A stretch of DNA of 15,937 nucleotides from NCBI GenBank assembly GCA_000997475.1, contig LCEC01000008.1:1-15937 (forward strand), read 5' to 3'. Under the pieces are notes generated by a model. The model searched no databases and had not been told where the DNA came from. It saw only the letters and a list, made by a program, of their open reading frames with translations. Source of the stretch: Parcubacteria group bacterium GW2011_GWB1_42_6 (lineage in GTDB: Bacteria; Patescibacteriota; Minisyncoccia; Portnoybacterales; GWB1-42-6). The translations under genes and the position numbers were made by a program. Below, piece by piece: positions 6,381 through 13,018 of this stretch (the first letter of the stretch is position 1; each line of letters opens with the position of its first letter).

Positions 6381-6409
6381 TTGACAATTATCACCTCTTC
6401 TGATAGAAT
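6381..6409 (+). promoter_or_regulatory. Promoter for rplU
   Basis: TTGACA (6381-6386), a 17-nt spacer ending in TGA (extended -10), and TAGAAT (6404-6409). Transcription should begin near 6416, leaving a leader of about 22 nt. That leader has no Shine-Dalgarno sequence. Confidence 0.75.
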
Positions 6410-6437
6410 GTTAGAACAGTATTATTAATGAACTACA

Positions 6438-6746
6438 ATGATTGCAGTAATCAAAACTGGCGGAAAACAGTATAAAATTTCCCCAAATCAAGAAATAGAA
6501 GTTGAAAAGCTTTCTGCTAACGAAGGAGATAAAATCGTTTTTGACGAAGTGCTTTTGATCTCGGATGACAAAGGCGTGAAAATCGGCGCTCCGGTAATTG
6601 CCGGCGCCAAAGTTGAAGGCGTTATTCTCAAGCAAGACAGAGCCGAAAAGGTGATTGTGCAAAAATACAAATCCAAAAAGCGTTATCATGTTAAACGCGG
6701 TCATCGCCAGCATTTTTCGCTGGTTAAAATCGAGGCGATAAAATAA
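6438..6746 (+). CDS. rplU: 50S ribosomal protein L21
   Basis: L21 is a structural protein of the large ribosomal subunit that binds 23S rRNA. The 102-aa sequence matches the family along its whole length. It starts MIAVIKTGGKQYKI, continues through the EGDKIVFDEVLL and IGAPVIAGAKVEG core, and ends in the basic KYKSKKRYHVKRGHRQHF signature. It has its own promoter and a terminator 17 nt after the stop. Most bacteria encode L27 (rpmA) directly downstream; here the next gene is unrelated, so rplU is monocistronic. No ribosome-binding site is visible before the ATG. Confidence 0.97.
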   Translation: MIAVIKTGGKQYKISPNQEIEVEKLSANEGDKIVFDEVLLISDDKGVKIGAPVIAGAKVEGVILKQDRAEKVIVQKYKSKKRYHVKRGHRQHFSLVKIEAIK

Positions 6747-6763
6747 TTGTAAATTTTGTAAAT

Positions 6764-6792
6764 AAAATCCGCCTATAAGGCGGATTTTATTG
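6764..6792 (+). terminator. Intrinsic terminator after rplU
   Basis: AAAATCCGCC (6764-6773) and GGCGGATTTT (6779-6788) form a 10-bp stem with a 5-nt loop, continuing into TTTTATTG. Symmetric A and T tracts would let it act on both strands. Confidence 0.88.
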
Positions 6793-6808
6793 TTTTGGAA
6801 CATTACCA

Positions 6809-6837
6809 TTGACAGATTAATATTATAGGTATATAGT
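6809..6837 (+). promoter_or_regulatory. Promoter for the 6916-7353 gene
   Basis: TTGACA (6809-6814), a 17-nt spacer and TATAGT (6832-6837). The predicted start coincides with an ATG at 6844, and the main gene begins 72 nt further on. Confidence 0.7.
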
Positions 6838-6843
6838 TATATT

Positions 6844-6894
6844 ATGGTCAGAGTATTTCTGGCAACCTGTCCGCGAGGCGCAGCGGAAGACTAG
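6844..6894 (+). CDS. Possible 16-codon leaderless upstream ORF
   Basis: An ATG lies 6 nt after the -10 box and opens a frame reading MVRVFLATCPRGAAED, closed by TAG at 6892-6894. That stop is 21 nt before the main start codon. The ORF contains a CCGC/GCGG hairpin (6871-6885). It could be a leader peptide or a chance frame. The only support is its position at the predicted transcription start, which recurs at 15831. Confidence 0.25.
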   Translation: MVRVFLATCPRGAAED

Positions 6895-6915
6895 TTCCTT
6901 TCAAGGAGGTTGGTT

Positions 6916-7353
6916 ATGGAAGAAAAAATGAGCAAAGAGCGCCAGGGTGAGATTGCTTTAGCCTTGGTCAGGCAAACTTTTATGAAAGAGCCTTTCCGTT
7001 TCAGCCCCGGTCGTAAGCGTCAGATTGGAGACGAGGCAAAGCTTGTAGGGTTAAAGAAAGAGGAATTGCTGGATTTTTACCAAATTATAATTTTCGAGAA
7101 TTTCGACAAGATTCTTTCCATCTCTCTCCCGGGTTGCCCTCCAATGGATTCAAAAAGGATGGGTGAAATTGCCCTCCGGATGACTGAGGTCAAGTTGGCG
7201 CAGGACGATGATTTCCGTAATTATGACAAGGAATCTTTTCTCCGTAGGGTGGGAGAGATATCCAAGAAAATCAAATTTCCGGCAGACGAAGTGACTGATT
7301 TTTTCAGGATTATGATGTATAAAATAATCCTGAATTTCTTTGCCAAAGAATAA
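6916..7353 (+). CDS. Protein of two tandem homologous helical repeats, unknown function (145 aa)
   Basis: The start is fixed by AAGGAGG (6903-6909), 6 nt before the ATG at 6916; the in-frame TTG at 6910 overlaps that site. The protein is soluble and made of two related halves. Residues about 7-66 begin ERQGEIALALV and end LVGLKKEELLDFYQIII; residues about 76-143 begin KRMGEIALRMT and end KIKFPADEVTDFFRIMM. Shared positions include G-E-I-A-L near the start, a central F with a following R-x-(I/V)-G, and a final E-(L/V)-x-x-F-(Y/F)-x-I-(I/M). I recognise no named family. Short single-unit relatives of this kind may occur elsewhere in such genomes, which would be easy to test. It has its own promoter and a long structured 3' region. 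Confidence 0.8.
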   Translation: MEEKMSKERQGEIALALVRQTFMKEPFRFSPGRKRQIGDEAKLVGLKKEELLDFYQIIIFENFDKILSISLPGCPPMDSKRMGEIALRMTEVKLAQDDDFRNYDKESFLRRVGEISKKIKFPADEVTDFFRIMMYKIILNFFAKE

Positions 7354-7369
7354 ATATAGAGAATCACAA

Positions 7370-7520
7370 AGGCAGCAGGGTGGAGCGAATCGCTCCCCAA
7401 AAGGGTAATTGCTTTCCCCTTCGCAAGAAGGCTCAAAGCAGAACAAGAACCTATCCTCCTGTCTTATACATCTGTTTTGCCGATTTTAAGGCAAAGACAG
7501 AAGAAAAAACCAAAACAGAC
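7370..7520 (+). ncRNA. Structured RNA segment (long 3' UTR or small RNA)
   Basis: Between the preceding stop and the terminator lie well-formed hairpins. GGAGCG/CGCTCC (7382-7396) comes first. Next is a two-part stem with GCTTT/AAAGC (7411-7439) enclosing CCTTC-GCAA-GAAGG (7418-7431), that is, a GNRA tetraloop above an internal loop. Last is CTGTTTTGCC/GGCAAAGACAG at about 7473-7500 with one bulge. I do not recognise SRP, 6S, RNase P or tmRNA signatures. No convincing promoter lies directly upstream, so it is probably the 3' part of the 6916 transcript or processed from it. A 73-codon open frame at 7380-7601 runs through the terminator and is not credible. Confidence 0.4.
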
Positions 7521-7549
7521 CGCGCTAGAATATCAGCGCGGTTTTTTCT
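7521..7549 (+). terminator. Intrinsic terminator closing the structured segment
   Basis: CCGCGCT and AGCGCGG pair over an 8-nt loop, followed by TTTTTTC. Confidence 0.88.
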
Positions 7550-7550
7550 A

Positions 7551-7580
7551 TTTGCCCGCTCGGCGCCGGTTTGCTATAAT
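7551..7580 (+). promoter_or_regulatory. Extended -10 promoter upstream of the O-antigen-ligase-like gene
   Basis: TGC precedes a perfect TATAAT at 7575-7580. A -35 match (TTTGCC, 18 nt upstream) is weak. A TTGACA at 7626-7631 was considered, but no -10 lies at the right distance. The leader to the main start is about 120 nt. Confidence 0.55.
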
Positions 7581-7594
7581 GAATTAAGTTTAAA

Positions 7595-7669
7595 ATGGTA
7601 AAAAACAGCCTGGTATTGTCCGCCATTGACAGCGGCGTTGTTCTGAATTTTTTTGGAGGAAAAAAATAA
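7595..7669 (+). CDS. Possible 24-codon leader ORF
   Basis: ATG at 7595, 14 nt after the -10 box, opens a frame reading MVKNSLVLSAIDSG and ending in NFFGGKK before TAA at 7667-7669. A strong GGAGGA at 7655-7660 lies within its end, but no start codon lies at the right distance after it. It may be a leader peptide or chance. Confidence 0.2.
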   Translation: MVKNSLVLSAIDSGVVLNFFGGKK

Positions 7670-7705
7670 ATTCAGGGCGGGCGGAATATTTGGCCATAAA
7701 AATCC

Positions 7706-10081
7706 ATGGATCAAAATTCCAGAGTTTCCCTTATTTGCGGAGGCATTATCAAATGGGGCGTTTTTCTTTTTGTTTTTTTGCTGCCTTTGTTTTTTCTGCC
7801 GTTCAATTCAATCATTCTTGAATTGAACAAACAATTGCTATTGGTGGCTTTCGCGGTGATATTGTTGATTTCGTGGCTTGGCAAAATGATCGCCGAATCC
7901 CGGATTGAGATAAAAAAGAGTTTTTTGAATCTGGGGATTATTTTCTTTTTGATATTTTACCTCGCGAGCAGCCTTTTTTCGCCAAACCGGTATCAAAGCT
8001 TGGTGGGTTTTGGCGTGACAACGGGAGAATCGTTTTTCACGCTTTTGGCGTTGGCGGTGATTTTTTACGTCATAGTGAATAATTTCAAAACCAAAGAAGA
8101 CATACTAAACATTGCCTCTATTTTGACCGCGAGCGGTCTTGTCGCCGGGATATTGGGCATGCTGCAACTGATGGGCAAATTCTTTCTTCCTTGGGATTTC
8201 GCCAAAGACATCGCCTTTAACACGATCGGCTCGATTAATTCCCTTGAAATATTTCTGGGTTTTCTTTTGATTGTTTCATCCGTTCTTTTTGCCGAGGCAA
8301 AGGCCGGTTTGCCGCGCCAAATCTTTTTTGGCGTCGCTTCTCTGTTTTTCCTTTTTATGGTTCTCTCCATCAATTTTACCAATGTTTGGATAATCGCTTT
8401 GATTTCAACGGTTTTGATCGTGGCTCTGGGAATTATCAATCGCGATCAAATAAGCCAATTCAGGCTTATCTTGCCGATGGTGGTGCTGGTTTTCGCGGTT
8501 TTGATGCTTTTAGTCAGATTCAATATTTTCAATCTTTTAACCGTTCCTTCCGAAGTTTCGCCCTCATTGGGCGCTTCGGTCCAAATAGACAAGGAAGCCT
8601 TAAAGGATAAACTTCTTTTCGGTTCGGGGCCGGGCAACTACAGTTATGTTTACGGGCGATACAAATCCCAGGATTTGAATCAGACCAATTTCTGGAACGT
8701 GCGTTTCAGCCATGCTTTTTCCAAAGCGCTCACATTGCCTTCAACGGTTGGCTTGGCGGGATTTCTGATCGGTTTGCTGACCGCGGCGATTTTCATTATT
8801 TACGGTTTCTGGAAACTCATAAAAAGCCGGGGCGAAAATTGGCCTTTGGCTTTGGCCATGTTTTCGGGCTGGCTGTTTCTGGCTTTGGGGCAGGCTTTAT
8901 ACTCCACCAATTTAACCCTTGAATTTTCTTTTTGGATAATGTTGGCGCTGGCGTTTTTAAGCTTGAGAATAATCGAGGACAAGGAAGACAAAAAAGTCGT
9001 GATGGAATTCGGACGCAGTTCGCCGATGGCTTCCATTCTTTCTTTTTCTTTCGTGGTGGCGATGGTTCTCTCAATCAGCGCGCTTTATCTGGGAGGAAGT
9101 TATTATTATTCCGATATTCTTTTCAAGCGCGGCCTCAACGCTTCGGCGCGGGAGAATAATCTGGAAAAATCTTCGGAGATGCTTTCTATGGCCGCCAGGC
9201 TGAATCCGTTTAACGATTTGTATTTAAGAACTTTGGCTCAATCGGCTTTATTGCGGGTTAATCAGGAATTCAACAAATCTCAAAGCGTTCAGCGCGATGA
9301 TCAGATAAGAATTCTAACCGCGGCCGCGATCGATGTGGCGAAAGAATCAACAAATTTTGGTCCTCTGGAAGTTGAAAACTGGACGCAAAGAGCCGCGATT
9401 TACCGCGCGGTTATGACTTACACGAGCGGCGCCGAACAATGGGTGGTTGATTGCTACAAAAAGGCGATAGAATTGGAACCGAACAATCCTTTCTATCATT
9501 TGGAACTTGGACGCAGCCGCTTGCTTTCGGCCGATCTTTTGGCCGGCGCCGTCCAATCCGACGCGGCTAAAAAAGTCCAAAGAGAAAGTTATATCAAAGA
9601 AGCCCAAGAAGCTTTCAATAGGGCTATCGCTTTAAAATCCGATTATGCTCCGGCGCTGTTCCAGTTGGCGATTGTTTATGATAATCTTGGCAAAACCGAT
9701 GAAGCGATCGCGAAAATGGAACAAACCAAGAATTATTATTCGCAGGACACCGGCATTGCTTTCCAATTGGGAGTTCTTCACTATAAAAAGAAAAATTGGA
9801 GCTCGGCTCAAGCGGAATTTGAAAGAGCGATCATACTTGACGAAAATTATTCCAACGCTCGGTATTTTCTCGGCTTGATTTACGATCGGAACAATGAAAA
9901 AAAGAAAGCGATCAAAGAATTTGAAAAAATAGAATCGCTTAATCCGGAAAATCAGGAAATAAAAAATATTTTGGCCAATTTGCGCGCCGGCAAAGCGGCT
10001 TTGGCCGGAATTGAAAGCAGCAGCGGTTTGCCGATAGAAGAAAAATCGCCGGAATCCGTTCCGGAAAAACCGGCGCTCTAA
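7706..10081 (+). CDS. O-antigen ligase/polymerase-like membrane protein with C-terminal TPRs
   Basis: The first 460 or so residues are a polytopic membrane domain of about eleven helices. After the sixth or seventh comes a large external loop (about 275-340) containing FGSGPGNYSYVYGRYK (305-320), the hallmark of the Wzy_C/WaaL family. These proteins ligate or polymerise glycan repeat units on the outer face of the membrane. The C-terminal 300 residues form a soluble domain with at least four tetratricopeptide repeats (about 575-755), for example YKKAIELEPNNPFYHLELG and AQAEFERAIILDENYSNARY. The TPRs probably bind a partner protein. The 791-aa length fits the TPR-bearing branch of the family. 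The ATG at 7706 is bounded by an upstream in-frame stop at 7697 and has no ribosome-binding site. Whether it acts on O-antigen, S-layer glycan or protein glycan cannot be told. Confidence 0.88.
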   Translation: MDQNSRVSLICGGIIKWGVFLFVFLLPLFFLPFNSIILELNKQLLLVAFAVILLISWLGKMIAESRIEIKKSFLNLGIIFFLIFYLASSLFSPNRYQSLVGFGVTTGESFFTLLALAVIFYVIVNNFKTKEDILNIASILTASGLVAGILGMLQLMGKFFLPWDFAKDIAFNTIGSINSLEIFLGFLLIVSSVLFAEAKAGLPRQIFFGVASLFFLFMVLSINFTNVWIIALISTVLIVALGIINRDQISQFRLILPMVVLVFAVLMLLVRFNIFNLLTVPSEVSPSLGASVQIDKEALKDKLLFGSGPGNYSYVYGRYKSQDLNQTNFWNVRFSHAFSKALTLPSTVGLAGFLIGLLTAAIFIIYGFWKLIKSRGENWPLALAMFSGWLFLALGQALYSTNLTLEFSFWIMLALAFLSLRIIEDKEDKKVVMEFGRSSPMASILSFSFVVAMVLSISALYLGGSYYYSDILFKRGLNASARENNLEKSSEMLSMAARLNPFNDLYLRTLAQSALLRVNQEFNKSQSVQRDDQIRILTAAAIDVAKESTNFGPLEVENWTQRAAIYRAVMTYTSGAEQWVVDCYKKAIELEPNNPFYHLELGRSRLLSADLLAGAVQSDAAKKVQRESYIKEAQEAFNRAIALKSDYAPALFQLAIVYDNLGKTDEAIAKMEQTKNYYSQDTGIAFQLGVLHYKKKNWSSAQAEFERAIILDENYSNARYFLGLIYDRNNEKKKAIKEFEKIESLNPENQEIKNILANLRAGKAALAGIESSSGLPIEEKSPESVPEKPAL

Positions 10082-10084
10082 AAT

Positions 10085-10106
10085 CAAAAACCCCGCGGGG
10101 TTTTTG
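10085..10106. terminator. Intrinsic terminator after the O-antigen-ligase-like gene
   Basis: AAAAACCCC and GGGGTTTTT around a GC centre form a perfect palindrome starting 4 nt after the stop. It works as a terminator in both directions, between convergent genes. Confidence 0.85.
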
Positions 10107-10120
10107 TAAACAAAGATATT

Positions 10121-10213
10121 AGTGAACAAGTAAACATGTAAACAAGGAAATTCAAATTAATTCAATTGAATTCTTCCATGTTTACTTATTTACTTATTTA
10201 CTTGTTTACTGAT
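10121..10213. repeat. Dispersed AT-rich palindromic repeat, copy A
   Basis: This copy contains TAAACAAGGAAATTCAAATT, then AATTCAATTGAATTCTTCC and a string of TTTACTTATT units. The ends are inverted: GTGAACAAGTAAACATG on the left, against TTACTTGTTTACT on the right. A second copy with nearly the same core lies at 13019-13102. Both lie at the 3' end of minus-strand genes. Confidence 0.8.
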
Positions 10214-10214
10214 T

Positions 10215-10826
10215 CTAGTGCCTGAATTTCAACGCGTTCACCAGCGTTGTTTCATCGGCATATTCCAGGTCCGAGCCGGTTGAAAGGCCGCGATTGAGTT
10301 TGGTGATTTTTATGGACAAAGGAGAAAGAATTTTTTCCAAATACAAAGCCGTGGTGTCTCCCTCTGTGGTGGGATTGAAAGCGAGTATAATTTCTATTTG
10401 ATTGAGAGCGGGAAATTGATTTTTCAGTTTTTTTATTCTTTCGGCGAGTTCCCGGACGCGGAGCTTGTCGGGAGTCATTCCTTCGGCGGGAGAAATCAAA
10501 CCTCCCAAAATATGATAAACGCCGTTAAATTGCCGGGTGCGTTCAATCGGAATTATATCCAAAACATCTTCAACGGCGCAGATGATATTGGGCTGCCGTT
10601 TTTCATTTGAGCAGATAAGGCACTTGCCGGCTTCGCCCGTGAGATTGAAGCAATTTCGGCAGATTTTTGTTTTTTCCGGCAGGTCTTTGATCGCTTGGGC
10701 CAATTCCAAAACTTTTTGGGCCGGCTGATTCAGAAGATGAAAAGCCAGCCGAGTGGCCGAACGTTGGCCCATTCCGGGAAGCTGGGAAAGCCGGTCTATT
10801 AAATTTTTGATGGGTTCGGGAAGCAT
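10215..10826 (-). CDS. recR: Recombination mediator protein RecR
   Basis: RecR works with RecO and RecF to load RecA onto gapped single-stranded DNA. The 203-aa protein shows the full domain order. A helix-hairpin-helix LPGMGQRSATRLAFHLL is at 16-32. A four-cysteine zinc finger follows (C56, C59, C69, C72). The Toprim domain has the acidic VEDVLDI (85-91) and YHILGGLISPAEGM (104-117), and the C-terminal RGLSTGSDLEYADETTL closes the protein. The length is normal. It lies 63 bp downstream of dnaB on the same strand and is probably cotranscribed. Its start codon and an AAGGCGG ribosome-binding-like sequence lie inside an inverted repeat that fills the gap. Confidence 0.95.
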   Translation of the reverse strand: MLPEPIKNLIDRLSQLPGMGQRSATRLAFHLLNQPAQKVLELAQAIKDLPEKTKICRNCFNLTGEAGKCLICSNEKRQPNIICAVEDVLDIIPIERTRQFNGVYHILGGLISPAEGMTPDKLRVRELAERIKKLKNQFPALNQIEIILAFNPTTEGDTTALYLEKILSPLSIKITKLNRGLSTGSDLEYADETTLVNALKFRH

Positions 10827-10885
10827 AATTTACCGCCTTCGACTTTGCTCAGGCGGTAAATTATGTCCTGAGCTTGTCGAAGGAC
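10825..10885. repeat. Interlocked inverted repeats between dnaB and recR
   Basis: ATAATTTACCGCC (10825-10837) and GGCGGTAAATTAT (10852-10864) are perfect 13-nt arms. Overlapping these, CCTTCGACTTTGCTCAGG (10836-10853) is nearly the reverse complement of CCTGAGCTTGTCGAAGG (10867-10883). The two pairings exclude each other. CTTCGACAAGCTCAGGA is a common dispersed repeat motif in many bacterial genomes. In the minus-strand transcript this covers the recR ribosome-binding region and start codon. Confidence 0.75.
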
Positions 10886-10889
10886 TGCC

Positions 10890-12239
10890 TTATTCCATGA
10901 AGTGTTTCTCCAAATTCTTGAAGCTTGCTTGAGTATCGTTAAAGTATAGTTCCACTCGTCCGATTGGGCCGTTGCGGTGTTTGGCAATCATAATATCGGC
11001 AATATTGGGGCGGGGGGAATCTTTTTTGACTTTGTCTTCGCGGTAAATAAATAAAACGACATCGGCGTCTTGTTCTATTGAACCGGATTCGCGCAAATCC
11101 GCCAAGCGCGGCATTTGATCCGGTCTTCCTTCAACGGCGCGGGAAAGTTGGGAAAGCGCTAAAACCGGCACTTCAAGTTCTCTGGCCAATCCTTTGAGCG
11201 AGCGGGAAATTTCGCTCACTTGCTGAACAATGTTGTCGGAATTTGTGCGCGGTTGAATCAACTGCAAATAATCTATAACGATTAATCCCAGGCCTTTGTC
11301 CGTTTGCAATCTTCGTCCCATAGTTCTCATTTGCAAAACGGTGGGCGATGGCGCGTCGTCAATAAATATGGGCGCCTCCGAAAGCGAAGCCATAGCTTCC
11401 TGAATGCGGGTGAAGTCATTATCCGCTCCTTCACTCGAAAGCCGCCCCGTTCGCAATTTCCACAAATCGATTCCAGCCTCGGAAGCGATCAAACGGTCAA
11501 CCACGTCATTTTTGGACATTTCCAAAGAAAAAACTCCCACCGGCACTTTGCCTTTAATGGCTACATGGCGAACCAAATCCAGAGCCAAGGAAGTTTTACC
11601 GAGCGATGGCCGGGCGGCAAGGATCACTAAATCCGATTTTTGCAGCCCTCCCAAAATTTCGTCCAGGTCGCCAAATCCGGTAGCTACGCCGCGCAAGGCG
11701 CCGTCGCCTTTGTGGAGCTTGTCGATTCTTTCAAACGCTTCTTCCAAGGCGTTTTTTACGGGCATGAATTCCTGGCTCAAAGAACGCTGGGAAATTTTAA
11801 AAATTCTTTGTTCCGCCTCGTCCAAAATCGTTTCTATGTCTTCTTTTTCGTTAAAACCCAATTGCGCGATATGTTCGGCGGCTTCTATCAGGTCGCGCAG
11901 AACTTTTTTATGATGGACTATTTTGGCATAATGCAAAACATGGGCGGCGGTGGGAACGGTGTTGACAAGACTGGTGAGATACGCCGGTCCGCCGATTACT
12001 TCCAAAATTTTTATTTCTTCAAGCCGATTGTTTAAACTCAAAAGGTCTATGGGAATATTTTTATCGTAAAGATCGAGCATTGTTTGAAATATTTGGCCGT
12101 GCGAGTGGCGGTAGAAATCTTCCGGACGCAAAAGATCGGCCACTTTAACAAGGGCGTATTTATCAAGCATCAAACAGCCAAGCACTGATTGTTCGGCTTC
12201 CACGTTTTGGGGCGGCAATTTAACGTCCGGAGTAGGCAT
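10890..12239 (-). CDS. dnaB: Replicative DNA helicase DnaB
   Basis: This is the hexameric 5'-3' helicase that unwinds DNA at the replication fork. The N-terminal primase-binding domain begins PPQNVEAEQSVLGCLML (8-24, numbering from 12239). The RecA-like domain has Walker A AARPSLGKTSLA (208-219), FSLEMS (237-242), Walker B VIDYLQL (321-327), LSQLSR (362-367) and the DLRESGSIEQDADVV block (381-395) with the arginine-finger region. KHRNGPIG is at 420-427. No intein interrupts it and the 449-aa length is normal. I chose the ATG at 12239 because GAGGAAAATGTT precedes it. A longer frame beginning with TTG at 12278 is encoded by repeat DNA. It leads a dnaB-recR transcription unit on the minus strand. 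Confidence 0.96.
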   Translation of the reverse strand: MPTPDVKLPPQNVEAEQSVLGCLMLDKYALVKVADLLRPEDFYRHSHGQIFQTMLDLYDKNIPIDLLSLNNRLEEIKILEVIGGPAYLTSLVNTVPTAAHVLHYAKIVHHKKVLRDLIEAAEHIAQLGFNEKEDIETILDEAEQRIFKISQRSLSQEFMPVKNALEEAFERIDKLHKGDGALRGVATGFGDLDEILGGLQKSDLVILAARPSLGKTSLALDLVRHVAIKGKVPVGVFSLEMSKNDVVDRLIASEAGIDLWKLRTGRLSSEGADNDFTRIQEAMASLSEAPIFIDDAPSPTVLQMRTMGRRLQTDKGLGLIVIDYLQLIQPRTNSDNIVQQVSEISRSLKGLARELEVPVLALSQLSRAVEGRPDQMPRLADLRESGSIEQDADVVLFIYREDKVKKDSPRPNIADIMIAKHRNGPIGRVELYFNDTQASFKNLEKHFME

Positions 12240-12247
12240 AACATTTT

Positions 12248-12340
12248 CCTCACTAATTACGAATAAATTTTGCTCCAATTACGAATGAAAGCCGATTTTT
12301 TCTATTCGTAATAGGCTGAATCCATTCGTAATTGGTGAGG
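12248..12340. repeat. ATTACGAAT-family inverted repeat upstream of dnaB
   Basis: The left arm begins CCTCACTAATTACGAAT and carries a second AATTACGAATG. The right arm has TATTCGTAATAGG and ends CCATTCGTAATTGGTGAGG. The two arms are imperfect reverse complements over about 40 nt. It lies within the 5' leader of dnaB; the ribosome-binding GAGG of dnaB is at its very edge. Confidence 0.8.
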
Positions 12341-12374
12341 ATTAATAAAAGAAGGCTCAATGCCTCCTTATCCA

Positions 12375-12402
12375 ATTATATCATCGGCTGATTTTTGAGC
12401 AA
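12375..12402 (-). promoter_or_regulatory. Possible dnaB promoter
   Basis: On the minus strand TATAAT (12380-12375) is preceded 16 nt upstream by TTGCTC (12402-12397). A hairpin AAGGAGGC/GCCTTCTT (12369-12349), followed by TTTATT, lies right at the expected transcript start. This is unusual and could mean a different start or early attenuation. Confidence 0.35.
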
Positions 12403-12444
12403 GGCGGATTTTGGATAGAAAAGGGGAGGAAGAGTGGATGAAAC

Positions 12445-12473
12445 TTGACATGGTTATATTGTTGTGATATACT
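12445..12473 (+). promoter_or_regulatory. Promoter for the response regulator
   Basis: TTGACA (12445-12450), a 17-nt spacer ending TGA (extended -10), and TATACT (12468-12473). The last 12 nt are identical to the promoter at 342-370. Confidence 0.78.
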
Positions 12474-12513
12474 ATTATATATGGGTTCTTTTCACGCAAA
12501 CAAGGAGAAAATT

Positions 12514-12900
12514 TTGGAAGGAAATAAGAAGAAAAAAATTCTTATCGTGGATGATGAAGAATCTATCAGAGAAATATTCGAAATTTTTCTGAAAAGGGAA
12601 GGCTTTGATGTCTCTCTGGCTGAAAATGGCGAAGAAGGAATCAAGGCTATGGAATCACAGAATTTCGATCTTGTGATAACTGATATCGATATGCCTGGTA
12701 AAACAAATGGCTTTGGTGTTATTGAAGCCGCATATCGTTCTGCTCCGGAGATAAAGGTAATCGGATGGAGCGGAAATATTACAGGAAAAAGAGCGGATTG
12801 GTTCAAAGAAAGAAGAATATCTTTCTTTGAGAAACCGATCTATCCTCTTTCGAAGTTGAAAGAAAAAATAGACGAGTTGTTCGTTCGTGAACTCGTCTGA
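12514..12900 (+). CDS. Single-domain response regulator (CheY-like receiver)
   Basis: This is a phosphorylation-controlled receiver domain with no output domain. The residues needed for phosphotransfer are present: acidic pair D13-D14 (ILIVDDEE), phosphoacceptor D57 (VITDIDMPG), S86 in the IGWSG turn, and K107 (FFEKPI). I chose the TTG at 12514 because AAGGAG lies 6 nt upstream, giving a 128-aa protein that starts just before the first strand. An in-frame ATG at 12481 sits 7 nt after the -10 box and could give a leaderless form 11 residues longer. The W at position 85 in the switch loop is less common. No sensor kinase is adjacent, so its partner is elsewhere. It is monocistronic. Confidence 0.9.
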   Translation: MEGNKKKKILIVDDEESIREIFEIFLKREGFDVSLAENGEEGIKAMESQNFDLVITDIDMPGKTNGFGVIEAAYRSAPEIKVIGWSGNITGKRADWFKERRISFFEKPIYPLSKLKEKIDELFVRELV

Positions 12901-12913
12901 AAACAAAAACCAT

Positions 12914-12944
12914 AGAGTGCCAAAATAATGGCGCTCTTTTTTTT
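12914..12944 (+). terminator. Intrinsic terminator after the response regulator
   Basis: AGAGTGCCA (12914-12922) and TGGCGCTCT (12929-12937) pair with one G-T wobble, followed by eight T. Confidence 0.9.
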
Positions 12945-12974
12945 AATCAACGAGCTTCTCTATTCATATAACCA

Positions 12975-13010
12975 AATCCCCGCAGGCAAAAACGCTCGCG
13001 GGGATTTTAA
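12975..13010 (+). terminator. Second terminator-like hairpin
   Basis: AATCCCCGC (12975-12983) and GCGGGGATT (12998-13006) pair and run into TTTTAATTT. The stem is identical to the terminator at 4169-4199. It may back up the preceding terminator or block readthrough toward cysS. Confidence 0.65.
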
Positions 13011-13018
13011 TTTAACTG

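Noticed and set aside
7459..7474. Resemblance of CTGTCTTATACATCT to the Tn5 mosaic end used in library preparation
   Set aside because: It lacks two dinucleotides of the 19-nt end, lies within an otherwise coherent hairpin region, and no partner end is visible; probably chance.
7380..7601. 73-aa plus-strand open frame
   Set aside because: It runs through several hairpins, a strong terminator and the next promoter; composition does not look like a protein.
7626..7654. TTGACA as a promoter for the O-antigen-ligase-like gene
   Set aside because: The sequence 17 nt downstream is a T tract, not a -10 box; the extended TATAAT at 7575 is better.
10799..10987. 62-aa minus-strand frame between dnaB and recR
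   Set aside because: It overlaps both genes and translates the CTTCGACAAGCTCAGGA repeat (LRQAQD).
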